Source: Bryobacterales bacterium
Lineage (GTDB): Bacteria > Acidobacteriota > Terriglobia > Bryobacterales > Bryobacteraceae
Direction: 5' to 3'
DNA length: 48,887 bases
Assembly (NCBI GenBank): GCA_003135055.1
Contig: PLDF01000336.1
Coordinates: 1 to 48,887 of the forward strand
Shown in pieces: positions 8,547-16,628 of this stretch. Under the pieces are notes generated by a model. That model was not told the origin of the DNA. It made no database searches and worked only from the letters and a program-made list of their open reading frames with translations. Made by a program: the position numbers and the translations under genes. How positions within the stretch are numbered: the first letter of the stretch is position 1; each line of letters opens with the position of its first letter.

Positions 8547-8759
8547 CACACAACGGCCATGCATCTTCTGCAATCTGGCGTTGATATCACGCTCATCGCG
8601 CTCTGGCTCGGCCACGAGAGTCCGGCTACAACGCACATCTATGTTGAAGCCGACCTGAAGATGAAGGAAGAGGCGCTGAAGCTCGTGCAGCCGCTCACTG
8701 CGAAACAGGTTCGGTACAAGCCGGCGGAGGGGCTGCTCCGCTTTCTGCAAGGCTTGTAG
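8547..8759 (+). pseudogene. ritC: ritC1: C-terminal fragment of the third recombinase of RIT1
   Basis: The open frame from 8547 starts with the codons for His-Thr-Thr-Ala-Met, the second half of the 'LRHTTAM' box, and continues through 'LWLGHESPATTHIYVEAD' (second His, Tyr nucleophile) to a normal RitC C-terminus, close in sequence to the tail of ritC3. The N-terminal 260 residues are missing. The break is the insertion point of RIT2. This tail and the adjoining inverted repeat show that RIT1 originally read ritA-ritB-ritC on the plus strand. Confidence 0.85.
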
Positions 8760-8760
8760 G

Positions 8761-8830
8761 GATTATGTGCAGTTCACTGCCCGTCCCAATCCATCAGGCC
8801 GCGGACGACAACCGCGGACTGCACATAATC
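8761..8830. repeat. Paired end motif of RIT1, right side
   Basis: GATTATGTGCAGT (8761-8773) and its perfect inverse ACTGCACATAATC (8818-8830) face each other across 44 bp, immediately after the ritC1 stop. This is the clearest example of the converging motif pairs seen at the RIT ends. Confidence 0.8.
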
Positions 8831-8847
8831 ATCGGCTGTACATAATT
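8794..8847 (-). repeat. RIT1 right terminal inverted repeat (54 bp)
   Basis: Reverse complement of 875-928 with two mismatches. It directly abuts the GH36 codons for 'GA(N)', placing the insertion within or beside a CGCCA sequence. Confidence 0.9.
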
Positions 8848-9516
8848 GGCGCCATAAATGGGCGCCGGCGCGAGACGGGGCTGGTCGCACAGCACGCGGC
8901 AGAAGCGGTGCGCAGATTCGAACGCGGTCTCGCCTTTGTTGCCGCGTCGCACTCGTACAGTGGCAGCTTCCAGGGTACGCTCCCCGAGGCGAACGGCGCC
9001 TCCGCCATTGCGGAGGTCGATCCATAAAGAAATGCCCACCGGATCCACCTGCCAGAACGCGAAAGACGACGCGCCCGTGGCGACGCCATAACCGTGAGTG
9101 GCTTGGCCGTCGAACGCCAGGAAGTACCAGGGCAGGATCCGTTCGCCGAGGAGACCGCGCCATTCCAGATCACCGTAACTCCGCTCCCATTGGTCGTTGA
9201 GGATGCGCCACCGCTCGGGCACCTTGGCCTTCCAGCGCAGGCGGACTCGCATCAGCGCGGCTTCAGGGGCCTGAATTCGGACCGGAAGGCCAGAACCGTG
9301 CGGTTCGGCTTCGACGGCAATACCCTTCGCCGTCCATCGGTGGCCGTCGCGGGCCAGTGTGATGGTTTCGCTTTCGAGGAAGGCTGTTGCAAAGTCCGGT
9401 GGACGCAGGATATCGACGTATCCATCGGTACTCTGTGCGGCTTGGCCCGCCCCAATAGTGGGGAGCCCCGCCGAGAGAGCGATCAGACCACGCCGGGACA
9501 ATCCGTTATTGTGCAC
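8848..9516 (-). pseudogene. GH36 alpha-galactosidase-like protein, N-terminal part with Tat-like signal
   Basis: Starts with ATG at 9516. The N-terminus carries 'SRRGLI' followed by a hydrophobic stretch and 'GAGQAAQ', a twin-arginine-type signal peptide, so the enzyme was probably exported folded. About 220 residues of the beta-sandwich domain follow, ending at 'PAPIYGAN', the strand leading into the catalytic barrel. Here the right inverted repeat of RIT1 begins and the frame runs about 18 codons into the element before stopping at 8794. The catalytic part lies at 1-846 in the same orientation. The gene is therefore disrupted and its product would lack the active site. Confidence 0.8.
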
Positions 9517-9722
9517 AAAGCCATTCTCCCAAGCTGCGCCCTGGTTCGACTACTTCGCCCAGGTAGACAGTTCTCATACTAAAACGGCGGCGTCGGTCCA
9601 AGAATCAGTTTCCGTCGGCAGAAGAAATACTGGGCGAAGTCGTCGGTTACAGCGAACTGGACTGGATTATGACCGAAGAGCCGGTGACGGTCCGGCGGGT
9701 GCCGGCGAGGGCGGCCCATGCC

Positions 9723-9944
9723 TCATCTCTCAGAACTGGTCCGGTCGGCTTCCGGTCTAACGGGCTCCTTTGCGCAAATTCGAAGCGCCGCTACCTGGCC
9801 GCGCAGGGCATCGAGCTGCGCGTTCAGTTCCGGATTCTCCACACGCCCGATCACTTCGTCGAGCGTTCCTTCAAATCCCTCCAGGACGCCGGCGACAAAG
9901 AGTGGATGGAGCATCGTGCTTGGTCGTGCCTCCCGTGATTGCAT
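9723..9944 (-). CDS. Small conserved-looking protein, unknown function
   Basis: About 73 residues, ATG 9944 overlapping the stop of the upstream gene by one base (TGATG), which is good evidence of a real, translationally coupled gene. The middle is helical and rich in Leu/Glu/Arg ('NAQLDALRGQVAALR'), compatible with a short coiled coil. I do not recognise a family. The 200 bp downstream to 9517 hold only the likely promoter region of the GH36 gene. Confidence 0.6.
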   Translation of the reverse strand: MQSREARPSTMLHPLFVAGVLEGFEGTLDEVIGRVENPELNAQLDALRGQVAALRICAKEPVRPEADRTSSER

Positions 9945-10861
9945 CAATCCTCCAGGCGGAACTTGCGGGCGCCTTTCCGTACGATCAAGGTATCGAGTTG
10001 GGCAGCGATGTCGTCCATGCCGGCGCGGACCTGGCTCCGCAGTTCAGCAGCCGTCTTCAAATCCTTCGCGCTAACGCCGGACAACAGGTCCTTGGCTCGT
10101 TCCACGAGGCTCTTGAGTTCGGCATCGTCCGTGACATTCCGGAAATTAAAGCTATCGAGGAATTCCACCAGCTTTGAAACCGTCGTCTGATGAAACCGCG
10201 CGGGCTTTCCGTCTGGGCCGTCCTTCAGCCGGTCACTCATGTGGTGAACCAGATCGGCCATGGCGCTCCGCATTACTTCCTGGACCTCGCTCACCGCCTC
10301 CGTCATGATTTGCGCCGTCTTTTCCCGCTCCTGGTCCCAAATCTCCGCCGAGATTTCTCTTAGCTGGTCCGGCACTCCGAAGCTGACGTACCGCCAAGTG
10401 AAGTCGAAGGCGGCCCTTACCTCCTCGACCGGCGGATAGTCGAGCGGATTGTGAAGTGCGCGCAGTTGGCCAGGAGCGTGCTGGCACAGCTCCGGATAGA
10501 TGGCTACGAATGCCTCGACCAGATTCGCACGTTGGTCGGCGAACTCGCGCATCTGTCTCTCGACCTGTTTCAGCAACGGTAACGGGCATAAGTGAATACC
10601 GCGTTCAAACGGCAGACAAGTGCTCTCCAGATACCGAGTGACTTCGCCGTCGAAATTGCGAATCGCCGCGTATTCCTTGGAGGTGAATAGCCGCTTCGAG
10701 ACATTGATCATGGTCTTGTCCGTATCGACTTCGACCTGAGAGCTGTTGACTTTCTTCGAATTGCCCAGCCGGCTTCGCTGGATTTTAATGCAGACCGTCC
10801 GCCGAGCCAGGTCCTGTCCCGCATCCTGAATTTCCGGGAGGGGCATCGCAAGTATTGCCAT
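9944..10861 (-). CDS. DUF3150-like protein (305 aa)
   Basis: ATG 10861 after AAGGAGAACAAC. The protein is largely helical. An N-terminal beta segment with 'SRLGNSKKV' is followed by a long alpha region with 'KRLFTSKEYAAI', then Arg/Glu-rich helices to the C-terminus. Layout and the spacing of 'SKK' and 'RYLES..LPFERG' resemble DUF3150 proteins, which are found on plasmids and conjugative elements next to AAA+ ATPase genes; this match is weak and unaligned. It follows the 177-aa gene by 32 bp and is coupled to the 73-aa gene. Confidence 0.6.
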   Translation of the reverse strand: MAILAMPLPEIQDAGQDLARRTVCIKIQRSRLGNSKKVNSSQVEVDTDKTMINVSKRLFTSKEYAAIRNFDGEVTRYLESTCLPFERGIHLCPLPLLKQVERQMREFADQRANLVEAFVAIYPELCQHAPGQLRALHNPLDYPPVEEVRAAFDFTWRYVSFGVPDQLREISAEIWDQEREKTAQIMTEAVSEVQEVMRSAMADLVHHMSDRLKDGPDGKPARFHQTTVSKLVEFLDSFNFRNVTDDAELKSLVERAKDLLSGVSAKDLKTAAELRSQVRAGMDDIAAQLDTLIVRKGARKFRLED

Positions 10862-10893
10862 CGTTGTTGTTCTCCTTCTATTGCTTGCGGCAT

Positions 10894-11427
10894 TCAGCCG
10901 CGAGTGACGTGCTGGTTGCTGTAAATGTTGAATAACCCTGCTGCTTCCATTGGGACTTCGCGCGAATCGAACGTCTGCAACTCACCAAAGACGATGCTGT
11001 TGTCCCCACGCGCGTACAACTGCTGGACCAGCAGCTGAAACGCTGGCGTTTGCAGTGTCACGCTGACGCCCTCGCTTTTTCTCCCGAAGCCGGATCGGAC
11101 CAATGCATCGATGCCGGCGGCGGCGGCGGCCTGTACCAGTCGTGGATTCGCCTCTCTCATCGCGGTGAGGTCGGGGATGAAGCAATTGCTGTCTAACCCC
11201 ATGAGGGCGCCATGCGCTCCGGTTCGCAGGGCGCGGTTCCGGAATGTCCTTGCGACGGCCGCATTTCCCTCCGCGGATGCGAACAGGCGCGGTGGGAAAG
11301 TCAGGACCTCGCAGTCTTTTTCGTGCAAAAGAATGAACGCAGGCGTAACAGTCCCTCGCTCTGCAAGCTCTTCCTTCAGTGCGCGCAACAATTCGTTTGC
11401 GCACTCCACCAGTTCATTCGGCTCCAT
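10894..11427 (-). CDS. Unknown protein (177 aa), first gene of a three-gene unit
   Basis: ATG 11427 preceded by GGAGGG. Soluble, with no membrane segment. 'TVTPAFILLHEKDCEVLTFPP' looks like a beta-hairpin and the C-terminal half contains 'VSVTLQTPAFQLLVQQLYA'. I do not recognise the family. It leads the unit 11427-9723; an 11-bp-period repeat array lies 40-72 bp upstream of its start and may control it. Confidence 0.6.
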   Translation of the reverse strand: MEPNELVECANELLRALKEELAERGTVTPAFILLHEKDCEVLTFPPRLFASAEGNAAVARTFRNRALRTGAHGALMGLDSNCFIPDLTAMREANPRLVQAAAAAGIDALVRSGFGRKSEGVSVTLQTPAFQLLVQQLYARGDNSIVFGELQTFDSREVPMEAAGLFNIYSNQHVTRG

Positions 11428-11466
11428 AAGCCCTCCACAAATTGATCTGAACTTGCCAGAATTAAT

Positions 11467-11502
11467 CCTGAATCAGACCTGAATCAGACCTGAATTAGAC
11501 CC
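11467..11502 (+). repeat. Tandem 11-bp repeats, array A (3 copies)
   Basis: CCTGAATCAGA, CCTGAATCAGA, CCTGAATTAGA in direct succession. The unit read as TGAATCAGACC shares its consensus with array B at 26964-27007. The period equals one helical turn, suiting cooperative protein binding (iteron or operator). It lies upstream of the minus-strand unit starting at 11427. Confidence 0.8.
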
Positions 11503-11679
11503 AGTACGGTTTACATAAGGACGGCGTCGCGACACTTTCCGTCGCCTTGGGCCCACGCGGTTCACTCCTGGTTGGTATCTTCCCGACGGAAATCCGCAGC
11601 GGGAACTCGTCATTTCCCAGAACGCGGACTTCGGGGGAGCAGGTCTGCGCCGCAGGGATACAATCGATAGAAGGCCGCT

Positions 11680-12522
11680 ATGTTGCTGGAAAACGTCCGG
11701 TCCCTTGGGGGATTCACCGAACAGGTATGCAAGATACGAGCGGACTGGAGCATCCCGGATGACAAGGAGCTTTGGTTCCGAGGTGAAAAGCGAGACTACG
11801 GGGAAACGCGGCTGCGCCCGATTCTCTATCGGCCGCCGAAGGGCCGAAGCCTAAAGCCGATTCCAGACCTTCTGAAAATCGAAGATGACCTGTTCGATGC
11901 CTTTCAGCGGTGCAACCCACAGTTATCGGATGGCCCAATCGAAGATGACTTCGACGGCTACCTGCTCATGCAGCACCACGGCGGCCCGACGAGATTGCTC
12001 GACTGGTCGGATGGTTCTTTGATGGCACTTCATTTTGCTTTACGAAACAAGCAGGGTGATGCGAGCGACTCCATAGTGTACGTGCTCGACCCCTATCGAC
12101 TGATGGATACGTTGAACACCCTCCCCGACACAGTCCAGACCGAGCAACGTTGGGCCGAGCACATCAAAGCTCATCCCGAGGATTCCGAAGAAGACGAATC
12201 GGACGTTTATCTGCCTTCAAGTGAAGGAGATGAACGCCCCTTCGAGCTTCCGCGGGTCCCGTTAGTTTTGCAGTTTCCGTTTATTTCCCGGCGTGTGGCC
12301 GCTCAGCGGAGTCAGTTTATTGTGTTCGGTGCCGAACCCTCCTGGCTGTCGGACGAAGCGACCAAGCCGGATTCCGCAATTCGCCGCATCACAATCGATG
12401 GAACGCGAACCCGAGCTATACGGGCCGAATTGCGGGAATGCGGGGTTACTGAATCCGTCATCTTCCCTGATCTAGACGGCTTGGGTCGAGAGCTAAGCCA
12501 ACTTTGGCAGGACCGGCAATGA
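11680..12522 (+). CDS. FRG-domain protein
   Basis: ATG 11680, 280 residues. The FRG domain is clear: 'LWFRGE' (31-36), 'LRPILYR' (45-51), and 'MQHHGGPTRLLDWSDG' (97-112) followed by 'LMALHFAL'. FRG domains are named for the Phe-Arg-Gly motif, occur in many phages and defence-like loci, and have no settled biochemical role. An acidic segment around 160-180 separates it from a C-terminal beta-rich part with 'FPFISRRVAAQRSQFIVF', which is also typical of the family. It stands alone on the plus strand amid minus-strand backbone genes, as cargo. Confidence 0.8.
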   Translation: MLLENVRSLGGFTEQVCKIRADWSIPDDKELWFRGEKRDYGETRLRPILYRPPKGRSLKPIPDLLKIEDDLFDAFQRCNPQLSDGPIEDDFDGYLLMQHHGGPTRLLDWSDGSLMALHFALRNKQGDASDSIVYVLDPYRLMDTLNTLPDTVQTEQRWAEHIKAHPEDSEEDESDVYLPSSEGDERPFELPRVPLVLQFPFISRRVAAQRSQFIVFGAEPSWLSDEATKPDSAIRRITIDGTRTRAIRAELRECGVTESVIFPDLDGLGRELSQLWQDRQ

Positions 12523-12848
12523 ACTTTCTACGGGTACGGTATCTGCAACGGCCTGACCAACGCTCAGGTGAGCTTACTTCCCACATCGCGGCTTCGCGGG
12601 AGTGATCTCCCAGAACGTCGTTCTGGCCCAGTGGGTAAATACTGACCATGCGGGATCGATCCGAACTTTGTACGAATGGTTGACGACACGGGTCGAGTAC
12701 AGTGACGACTTTTGAAGCGTGGGGCAGGGCAGAGAACAGAAAGTGAGTATCGAACACGGCAGCCCAGGGTAGAAACAATGCGCGCCGACACCAAAGAGTG
12801 CGACCAACGGTCCGTCAAGAACATTCGATGGGATAATTGTAGTGGCGT
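12523..12848. other. Intergenic stretch without a recognisable gene
   Basis: About 325 bp between the FRG gene and the next plus-strand gene. No credible coding frame or RNA was seen. It presumably holds the promoter of the gene at 12849. Confidence 0.5.
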
Positions 12849-13511
12849 ATGGCAAAGTCGATAACCCGGCACGGAAATCTTGGGTTTGTGTTCGACGAAG
12901 GCAACTCGGTCCTACTTAACGCGATCGCAAGGCTCTGCATCCTCTACGAAGACATACGGCTCGAACTGAATCAACTCCGGCAGATTCAGGAGCGCCGCGC
13001 CGCTGGAGAGGTATTGGACAGCGATGATTTTCAGGTGACCTATTTTATGCGCCGGGCGCTCGTGACACTGGTGGAGTTTCGGCGCGCACTGACAAGGATC
13101 AGAGGGACTCAGGAGTTCAAGCACGCGATCGCATTCCACCCAAAGATGGAGAAAGACGACCTTTTGCCGGTCGAGCAGTTCTTCCAGCAACACGAGGCCC
13201 GCATCAAGGAGCTTCGCAATGAGTTCGGCGGCCACCTTCAGGAGGCAAGCGTCAAATTCGCAACTGGTCACGTATCCGATGTCTCTGGCAAAATCACAAT
13301 GAATCTCCGCACCGAGGGGTGGACGATGGGGCTGGAGTGCGATTTCGTATCTCAATTGATGGCCGGCATTATTACAAGCAAGCTGGCGGGGAAGGATTAT
13401 AAGGGGGAATTGGGGGAAGCGATCGAGATGATGGGAACTGCCTTTGGGCATGTGCAGGTCGCAACAGTCGCGCTAGTATACATGTTTCTGTGGGATCGAT
13501 TCGGAAAATAG
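12849..13511 (+). CDS. Unknown mostly helical protein (220 aa)
   Basis: ATG 12849, with no strong ribosome-binding site. The protein is predominantly alpha-helical, with 'ITRHGNLGFVFDEGNSVLLNAIARL' at the N-terminus, a charged middle ('RIKELRNEFGGHLQE') and a more hydrophobic C-terminus ('VATVALVYMFLWDRF') that may be a single membrane-associated helix. 'RNEFGGH' recalls HEPN-like or AbiV-type helices, but this is only an impression. It lies downstream of the FRG gene in the cargo block. Confidence 0.6.
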   Translation: MAKSITRHGNLGFVFDEGNSVLLNAIARLCILYEDIRLELNQLRQIQERRAAGEVLDSDDFQVTYFMRRALVTLVEFRRALTRIRGTQEFKHAIAFHPKMEKDDLLPVEQFFQQHEARIKELRNEFGGHLQEASVKFATGHVSDVSGKITMNLRTEGWTMGLECDFVSQLMAGIITSKLAGKDYKGELGEAIEMMGTAFGHVQVATVALVYMFLWDRFGK

Positions 13512-13577
13512 GGTTCGATGCAATCGCACATAAACCAACGAAGACAAGGTTAGCGGGAAACCGCAAATAGGGCTCCA

Positions 13578-13658
13578 CGTATCCACAACGATCAGGGCGA
13601 GCTGGCCGTGATCGATTCCTCCCGTGACACGCCGGTCACGGAAATTGAAGCCGGGTAA
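13578..13658 (+). pseudogene. Fragment of a YVTN beta-propeller repeat protein
   Basis: An open frame of 26 codons ending in TAA reads 'GELAVIDSSRDTPVTEI', matching the 'xVxVIDTxTNxVVxTI' blade pattern of YVTN/SMP-30-type propellers, which are abundant in Acidobacteriota. There is no start and no further blades upstream, so it is a relic. The rest of 13512-14019 shows no credible gene. Confidence 0.4.
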
Positions 13659-14019
13659 ATAACGGCCCAGCGCTAGGCGCGGCCGGCGAAGGCAGCCCCG
13701 GCCTCATCACCCAGAACACGCCTTGGGCCCGTGGAGGGCCGCGCCTCACGATGGCCAACTGGGGTGGAATGAAGACTCGGTGCACTGCTGCCAGCCAACG
13801 AGTGGCAGCGCGCGGCTGGTGCGGAGAGTATCGACAAATGCCTTATCGTTGCTGGTCGGCTCGGCGTCGAGGACTACGAGCCACTGCTCGGCCACCGTGC
13901 GCATAGGGTAGTGGTTGTTTCAGTCTGCGCCATCAAGCCAACCGGGAGAGCGAAAGGGTATACTCGTGACTGGTCCCGATTAACCTTGAACGGGACGGGC
14001 ATCAAACAATTCAACCAGA

Positions 14020-14472
14020 TTGGTTACGGGGGAGGCGGCCTTGCTATTTTCGGTAGATGGGGAGAGAATTTCAGAAATCCCAGCCAAGCGGAGAGCGTTT
14101 CTGAACAACGTCACTCAAGATTTGGGACCGGAGAAGACCGAACAGGTCCGCCTAGAGTTGAATCGGCTGATTGACAACCTAAGGCCCCAGGATCATACTG
14201 GGCGTCGAACTGTTAACACCACATACTTAGGCTCCGAATTGACTCCTTGGCTGCCCCCGCTTTCTCACCTCTACGATGTCGCCGCAGCCGTGGCTGCAGA
14301 GAATACTCTAGAGGATGAGATTCAAGAGCAAGCGAGCTTCAGCTTTGGCCTCCTCTTGTGGGAGTGCATGATAGACCGAGATGACTGTTGGACGGTGTAC
14401 GACCCGAACCTTCGCGGCGATACAAACAGAGAAATTATCGGGAAAACATACTATGAGAGAGATGAGAGATAG
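14020..14472 (+). CDS. Unknown protein (about 150 aa), start uncertain
   Basis: The frame is open from about 14020 (TTG) to TAG 14472. It has reasonable composition and a plausible helical core ('NNVTQDLGPEKTEQVRLEL', 'LYDVAAAVAAENTLEDEI'). There is no ATG near the N-terminus and no ribosome-binding site, so the true start may be one of the near TTG/GTG codons or the gene may be 5' truncated. Family not recognised. It lies tail to tail with the DUF6602 gene. Confidence 0.45.
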   Translation: MVTGEAALLFSVDGERISEIPAKRRAFLNNVTQDLGPEKTEQVRLELNRLIDNLRPQDHTGRRTVNTTYLGSELTPWLPPLSHLYDVAAAVAAENTLEDEIQEQASFSFGLLLWECMIDRDDCWTVYDPNLRGDTNREIIGKTYYERDER

Positions 14473-14558
14473 AGCGCCGAGAGCATGAGGAAATCAATTG
14501 CGGTCGAGGAACCGTCTAGGCCTTGTGGGCGTCCAGGTCTTGAGAATTGCCTTTATTC

Positions 14559-15539
14559 TTAGATATGATCGAAGACTTGTCCGAACGTGTACGTACGTCG
14601 ATTTGTCTTTGGTATGCCTTCCACCCGTTCAAGCAAGTCGAGTGCAAACTGTGCGAACGCGTTATGTGACCAGTACAGGTGAAGGCCGCACTGATCGCTA
14701 TAGACGCTTGGTCCGTAAATCTTTGAGAAGCACCATCCGGTAGGACTAGCGAAGGCAGCTACTCCGGCGCCCTGCTCTGTGATTACGGGATTGCCAGCCT
14801 GGTCTCTGTGAACGCCAATCGTATCCAGGCTTTTCGCGAGGGGTATCAGGACATTCTTGGCGTCCCCCGGGCTAGCTGGTCGCGCCGTCAGCTCTATACG
14901 GCCGATCATCGTAGGGTCAAGCTCACAGCGAAGGACGACGCCACCAAAGTAACCATTAATAGAAGCGGCATTTAGTAAAACGAATAATATCTCATGGTCA
15001 TTAACTAGTTTGGGGTGAAGCTCGAAGAAAACCGTCGCAGATGAAAACTTGGTGGGGAGGTGATCCCGAAGGCTGTTCATTTGGCTCAGCTTGCCGATGG
15101 ATTCTTCGGCTGTGCCTCGACTGAGAGTCGCTTTCACCTCCAACACGGCGCACACGTGCTTTGCAGGGATAGCCCGCTTCCTACCCTGGCCGGAAGTGTC
15201 ATAGTTCGCGTCCATCCATAAGACTGGAGAGTTCATCGCATCGTAAACAATCACATCGAAGTGATAGAGTTTATAGTCTGCCACGACTATATCGGGTATT
15301 ACGTATCCAGAGGTTACGCCATATCGGGCCGGAAGGTAGTCAGAGAGCCATTTACGCAGGGCTGCTTCTCCCGCATTGCCATGTTCTGTCCGTACCGGCC
15401 GAGAGGCATTATACTCTTTGGCTCGATCAAACTCACCGAGTAGATCCCTGCGATTCCTCTGGAACGCCCTCCAGCCGAAATACCCGTATTCTCCCTCGTT
15501 ACTCGATTCCACTAGCCGCCTCCAGTTCCCGTTGACCAT
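14559..15539 (-). CDS. DUF6602 protein, PD-(D/E)XK nuclease-like
   Basis: I place the start at ATG 15539 (326 aa), because the 63 upstream residues of the longer frame look non-coding; no clear ribosome-binding site decides this. Family signature: 'FQRNRRDLLGEFDRAKEY', 'TEHGNAGEAALRKWL' and 'RYGVTSGYVI', then 'HFDVIVYD' (93-100) and 'AVLEVKATL' (131-139). Glu59, Asp95, Glu134 and Lys136 fit the E...D...ExK arrangement of restriction-like nucleases. DUF6602 proteins are often found in mobile or defence loci; the activity here is inferred. It is the only minus-strand gene in the 11.7-15.7 kb cargo block. Confidence 0.7.
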   Translation of the reverse strand: MVNGNWRRLVESSNEGEYGYFGWRAFQRNRRDLLGEFDRAKEYNASRPVRTEHGNAGEAALRKWLSDYLPARYGVTSGYVIPDIVVADYKLYHFDVIVYDAMNSPVLWMDANYDTSGQGRKRAIPAKHVCAVLEVKATLSRGTAEESIGKLSQMNSLRDHLPTKFSSATVFFELHPKLVNDHEILFVLLNAASINGYFGGVVLRCELDPTMIGRIELTARPASPGDAKNVLIPLAKSLDTIGVHRDQAGNPVITEQGAGVAAFASPTGWCFSKIYGPSVYSDQCGLHLYWSHNAFAQFALDLLERVEGIPKTNRRTYTFGQVFDHI

Positions 15540-15817
15540 TCGAAATTGTGTTGAGAACTCATTTATAACAGAACGAGCCCTGCCGTTCGCGCAGTTCGGT
15601 ATGGATGGTGGGCCTTCCGCAGTGGCCCCAAACGATCTAGGAAATGACGTATCGGCCCGGTGACCGTCGCGAAATCGCCTTTGCACAAGCGATGTGCCCC
15701 GTTCCGTTCGGGGACACAAGTTCTTCAAGGATCCAAGGAATCACGAGTCTTTGCTCGCGGCGGGTCGGCGACATGGCCGTCGGCCCCGATCAGCGCTTCA
15801 AGTGATCCGCATTCGAA

Positions 15818-16420
15818 TTAGCCCGGGTTCCCCAGCGTCGGGAAACCCGTTGTTCGGGTCAACCCATCCGCCGCAATGGTGATCTCCACCGTTTGTTCGC
15901 CGAAGTCGCTCTCGGTATATCGGCTACTGAACAGTCTCAGTGCCTGGTTCGCGCTGGTGCGCATCGGCGCGCGAGAGGGTTGAAGACGGTTGTATCTGCC
16001 CATCACAGCGAAATCGAGTTGATCGCGGATCGAGCGCCAAAGCGTCCGCCGCCGGTCCTGATCGACGCCATGCCTGGTGAAATAGCGGCCAGTTTCGAGT
16101 TCCTTCTCCGAGTAACCGGTAAACATGCCGAAACCGAGTGTGGGTAATGCTGAGCGCAGGCCCCGGACCAACTTAGCCAGATCCTCGGCCTGCTGCATTG
16201 GTTCACCGCCCGAAAACGTCACGCCTTCAAGCGAGTACTGGCGGTAACTGTTCACCAGTCCTGCTTGGATCGCCTCAACTGCGAACTCGGTTCCATGAAA
16301 AGCGTGACTAAGTTTGTTCCAGCAACTCGGACAATCTAAATTGCATCCCTGCACGAAGACAACACACCGCAAGCCTGGTCCGTTGACACGGCTCGCCGGC
16401 ATGATTGCGTGAACCAGCAT
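15818..16420 (-). CDS. Radical SAM activase-like protein (4Fe-4S)
   Basis: ATG 16420 starts 'MLVHAIMPASRVNGPG', the usual N-terminus of NrdG/PflA-like activases; 200 residues. 'CNLDCPSCWN' gives the CxxxCxxC cluster that binds the 4Fe-4S of radical SAM enzymes, and 'GVTFSGGEPM' is the SAM-binding GGE motif. It follows the DUF2997 gene by 10 bp and is the last gene of the unit 18571-15818 with DUF1257 and the Ycf46-like ATPase. No anaerobic ribonucleotide reductase or glycyl-radical enzyme is present, so the substrate is probably encoded in this unit or elsewhere on the element. Confidence 0.85.
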   Translation of the reverse strand: MLVHAIMPASRVNGPGLRCVVFVQGCNLDCPSCWNKLSHAFHGTEFAVEAIQAGLVNSYRQYSLEGVTFSGGEPMQQAEDLAKLVRGLRSALPTLGFGMFTGYSEKELETGRYFTRHGVDQDRRRTLWRSIRDQLDFAVMGRYNRLQPSRAPMRTSANQALRLFSSRYTESDFGEQTVEITIAADGLTRTTGFPTLGNPG

Positions 16421-16430
16421 CGCATGGCCC

Positions 16431-16625
16431 TCACTGATTTCCTTGCTGGACCTGCTGGCCGCGTCCTTGGTTGTAGTACTCGGGCTTACGGCGTTCGGAT
16501 AAGACCCGATCACCACCAATGAAATCATCCATCACCTTGCCGCAGGTGTTATCTGCGAAGCCCGCCAGATCGATTTTGCTGGTCCCATCCGGTTCCAGCG
16601 TGACGGTAATCAGTTTCTGTTGCAT
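16431..16625 (-). CDS. DUF2997 family small protein
   Basis: ATG 16625, 64 residues. It begins 'KLITVTLEPDGTSKIDLAGF' and continues 'TCGKVMDDFI', the DUF2997 pattern (a beta-hairpin with PDG turn, then a conserved Cys in a helix), here followed by a short polar tail. DUF2997 genes are typically next to DUF1257 genes; here they are 3 bp apart. The function is unknown; the single conserved Cys and the neighbouring radical SAM protein make it a candidate substrate or carrier (inference). Confidence 0.75.
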   Translation of the reverse strand: MQQKLITVTLEPDGTSKIDLAGFADNTCGKVMDDFIGGDRVLSERRKPEYYNQGRGQQVQQGNQ

Positions 16626-16628
16626 TGT

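Larger units (their letters stand above)
847..8847 (+). mobile_element. RIT1: recombinase-in-trio element inserted in the GH36 gene (composite, rearranged)
   Basis: The element is bounded by 54-bp near-perfect terminal inverted repeats (875-928 and 8794-8847, two mismatches). An extra 28-bp palindrome (847-874) lies outside the left repeat. Its own genes are on the plus strand: frameshifted ritA1, ritB1 cut after 'HDLR', and only the C-terminal tail of ritC1 at the right end. The interior is occupied by RIT3 and the remnant of RIT2. RIT elements are known as three adjacent tyrosine recombinase genes with overlapping ends, flanked by inverted repeats. RIT1 cannot code for a working trio itself. 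Confidence 0.85.

Noticed and set aside
9700..13730. Similar short sequences near 9705 and 13687 (GGCGARGGCRGCCC...CTCAT...CAGAAC)
   Set aside because: Similarity is about 35 bp with gaps; too weak to call a repeat family or element end from two copies.
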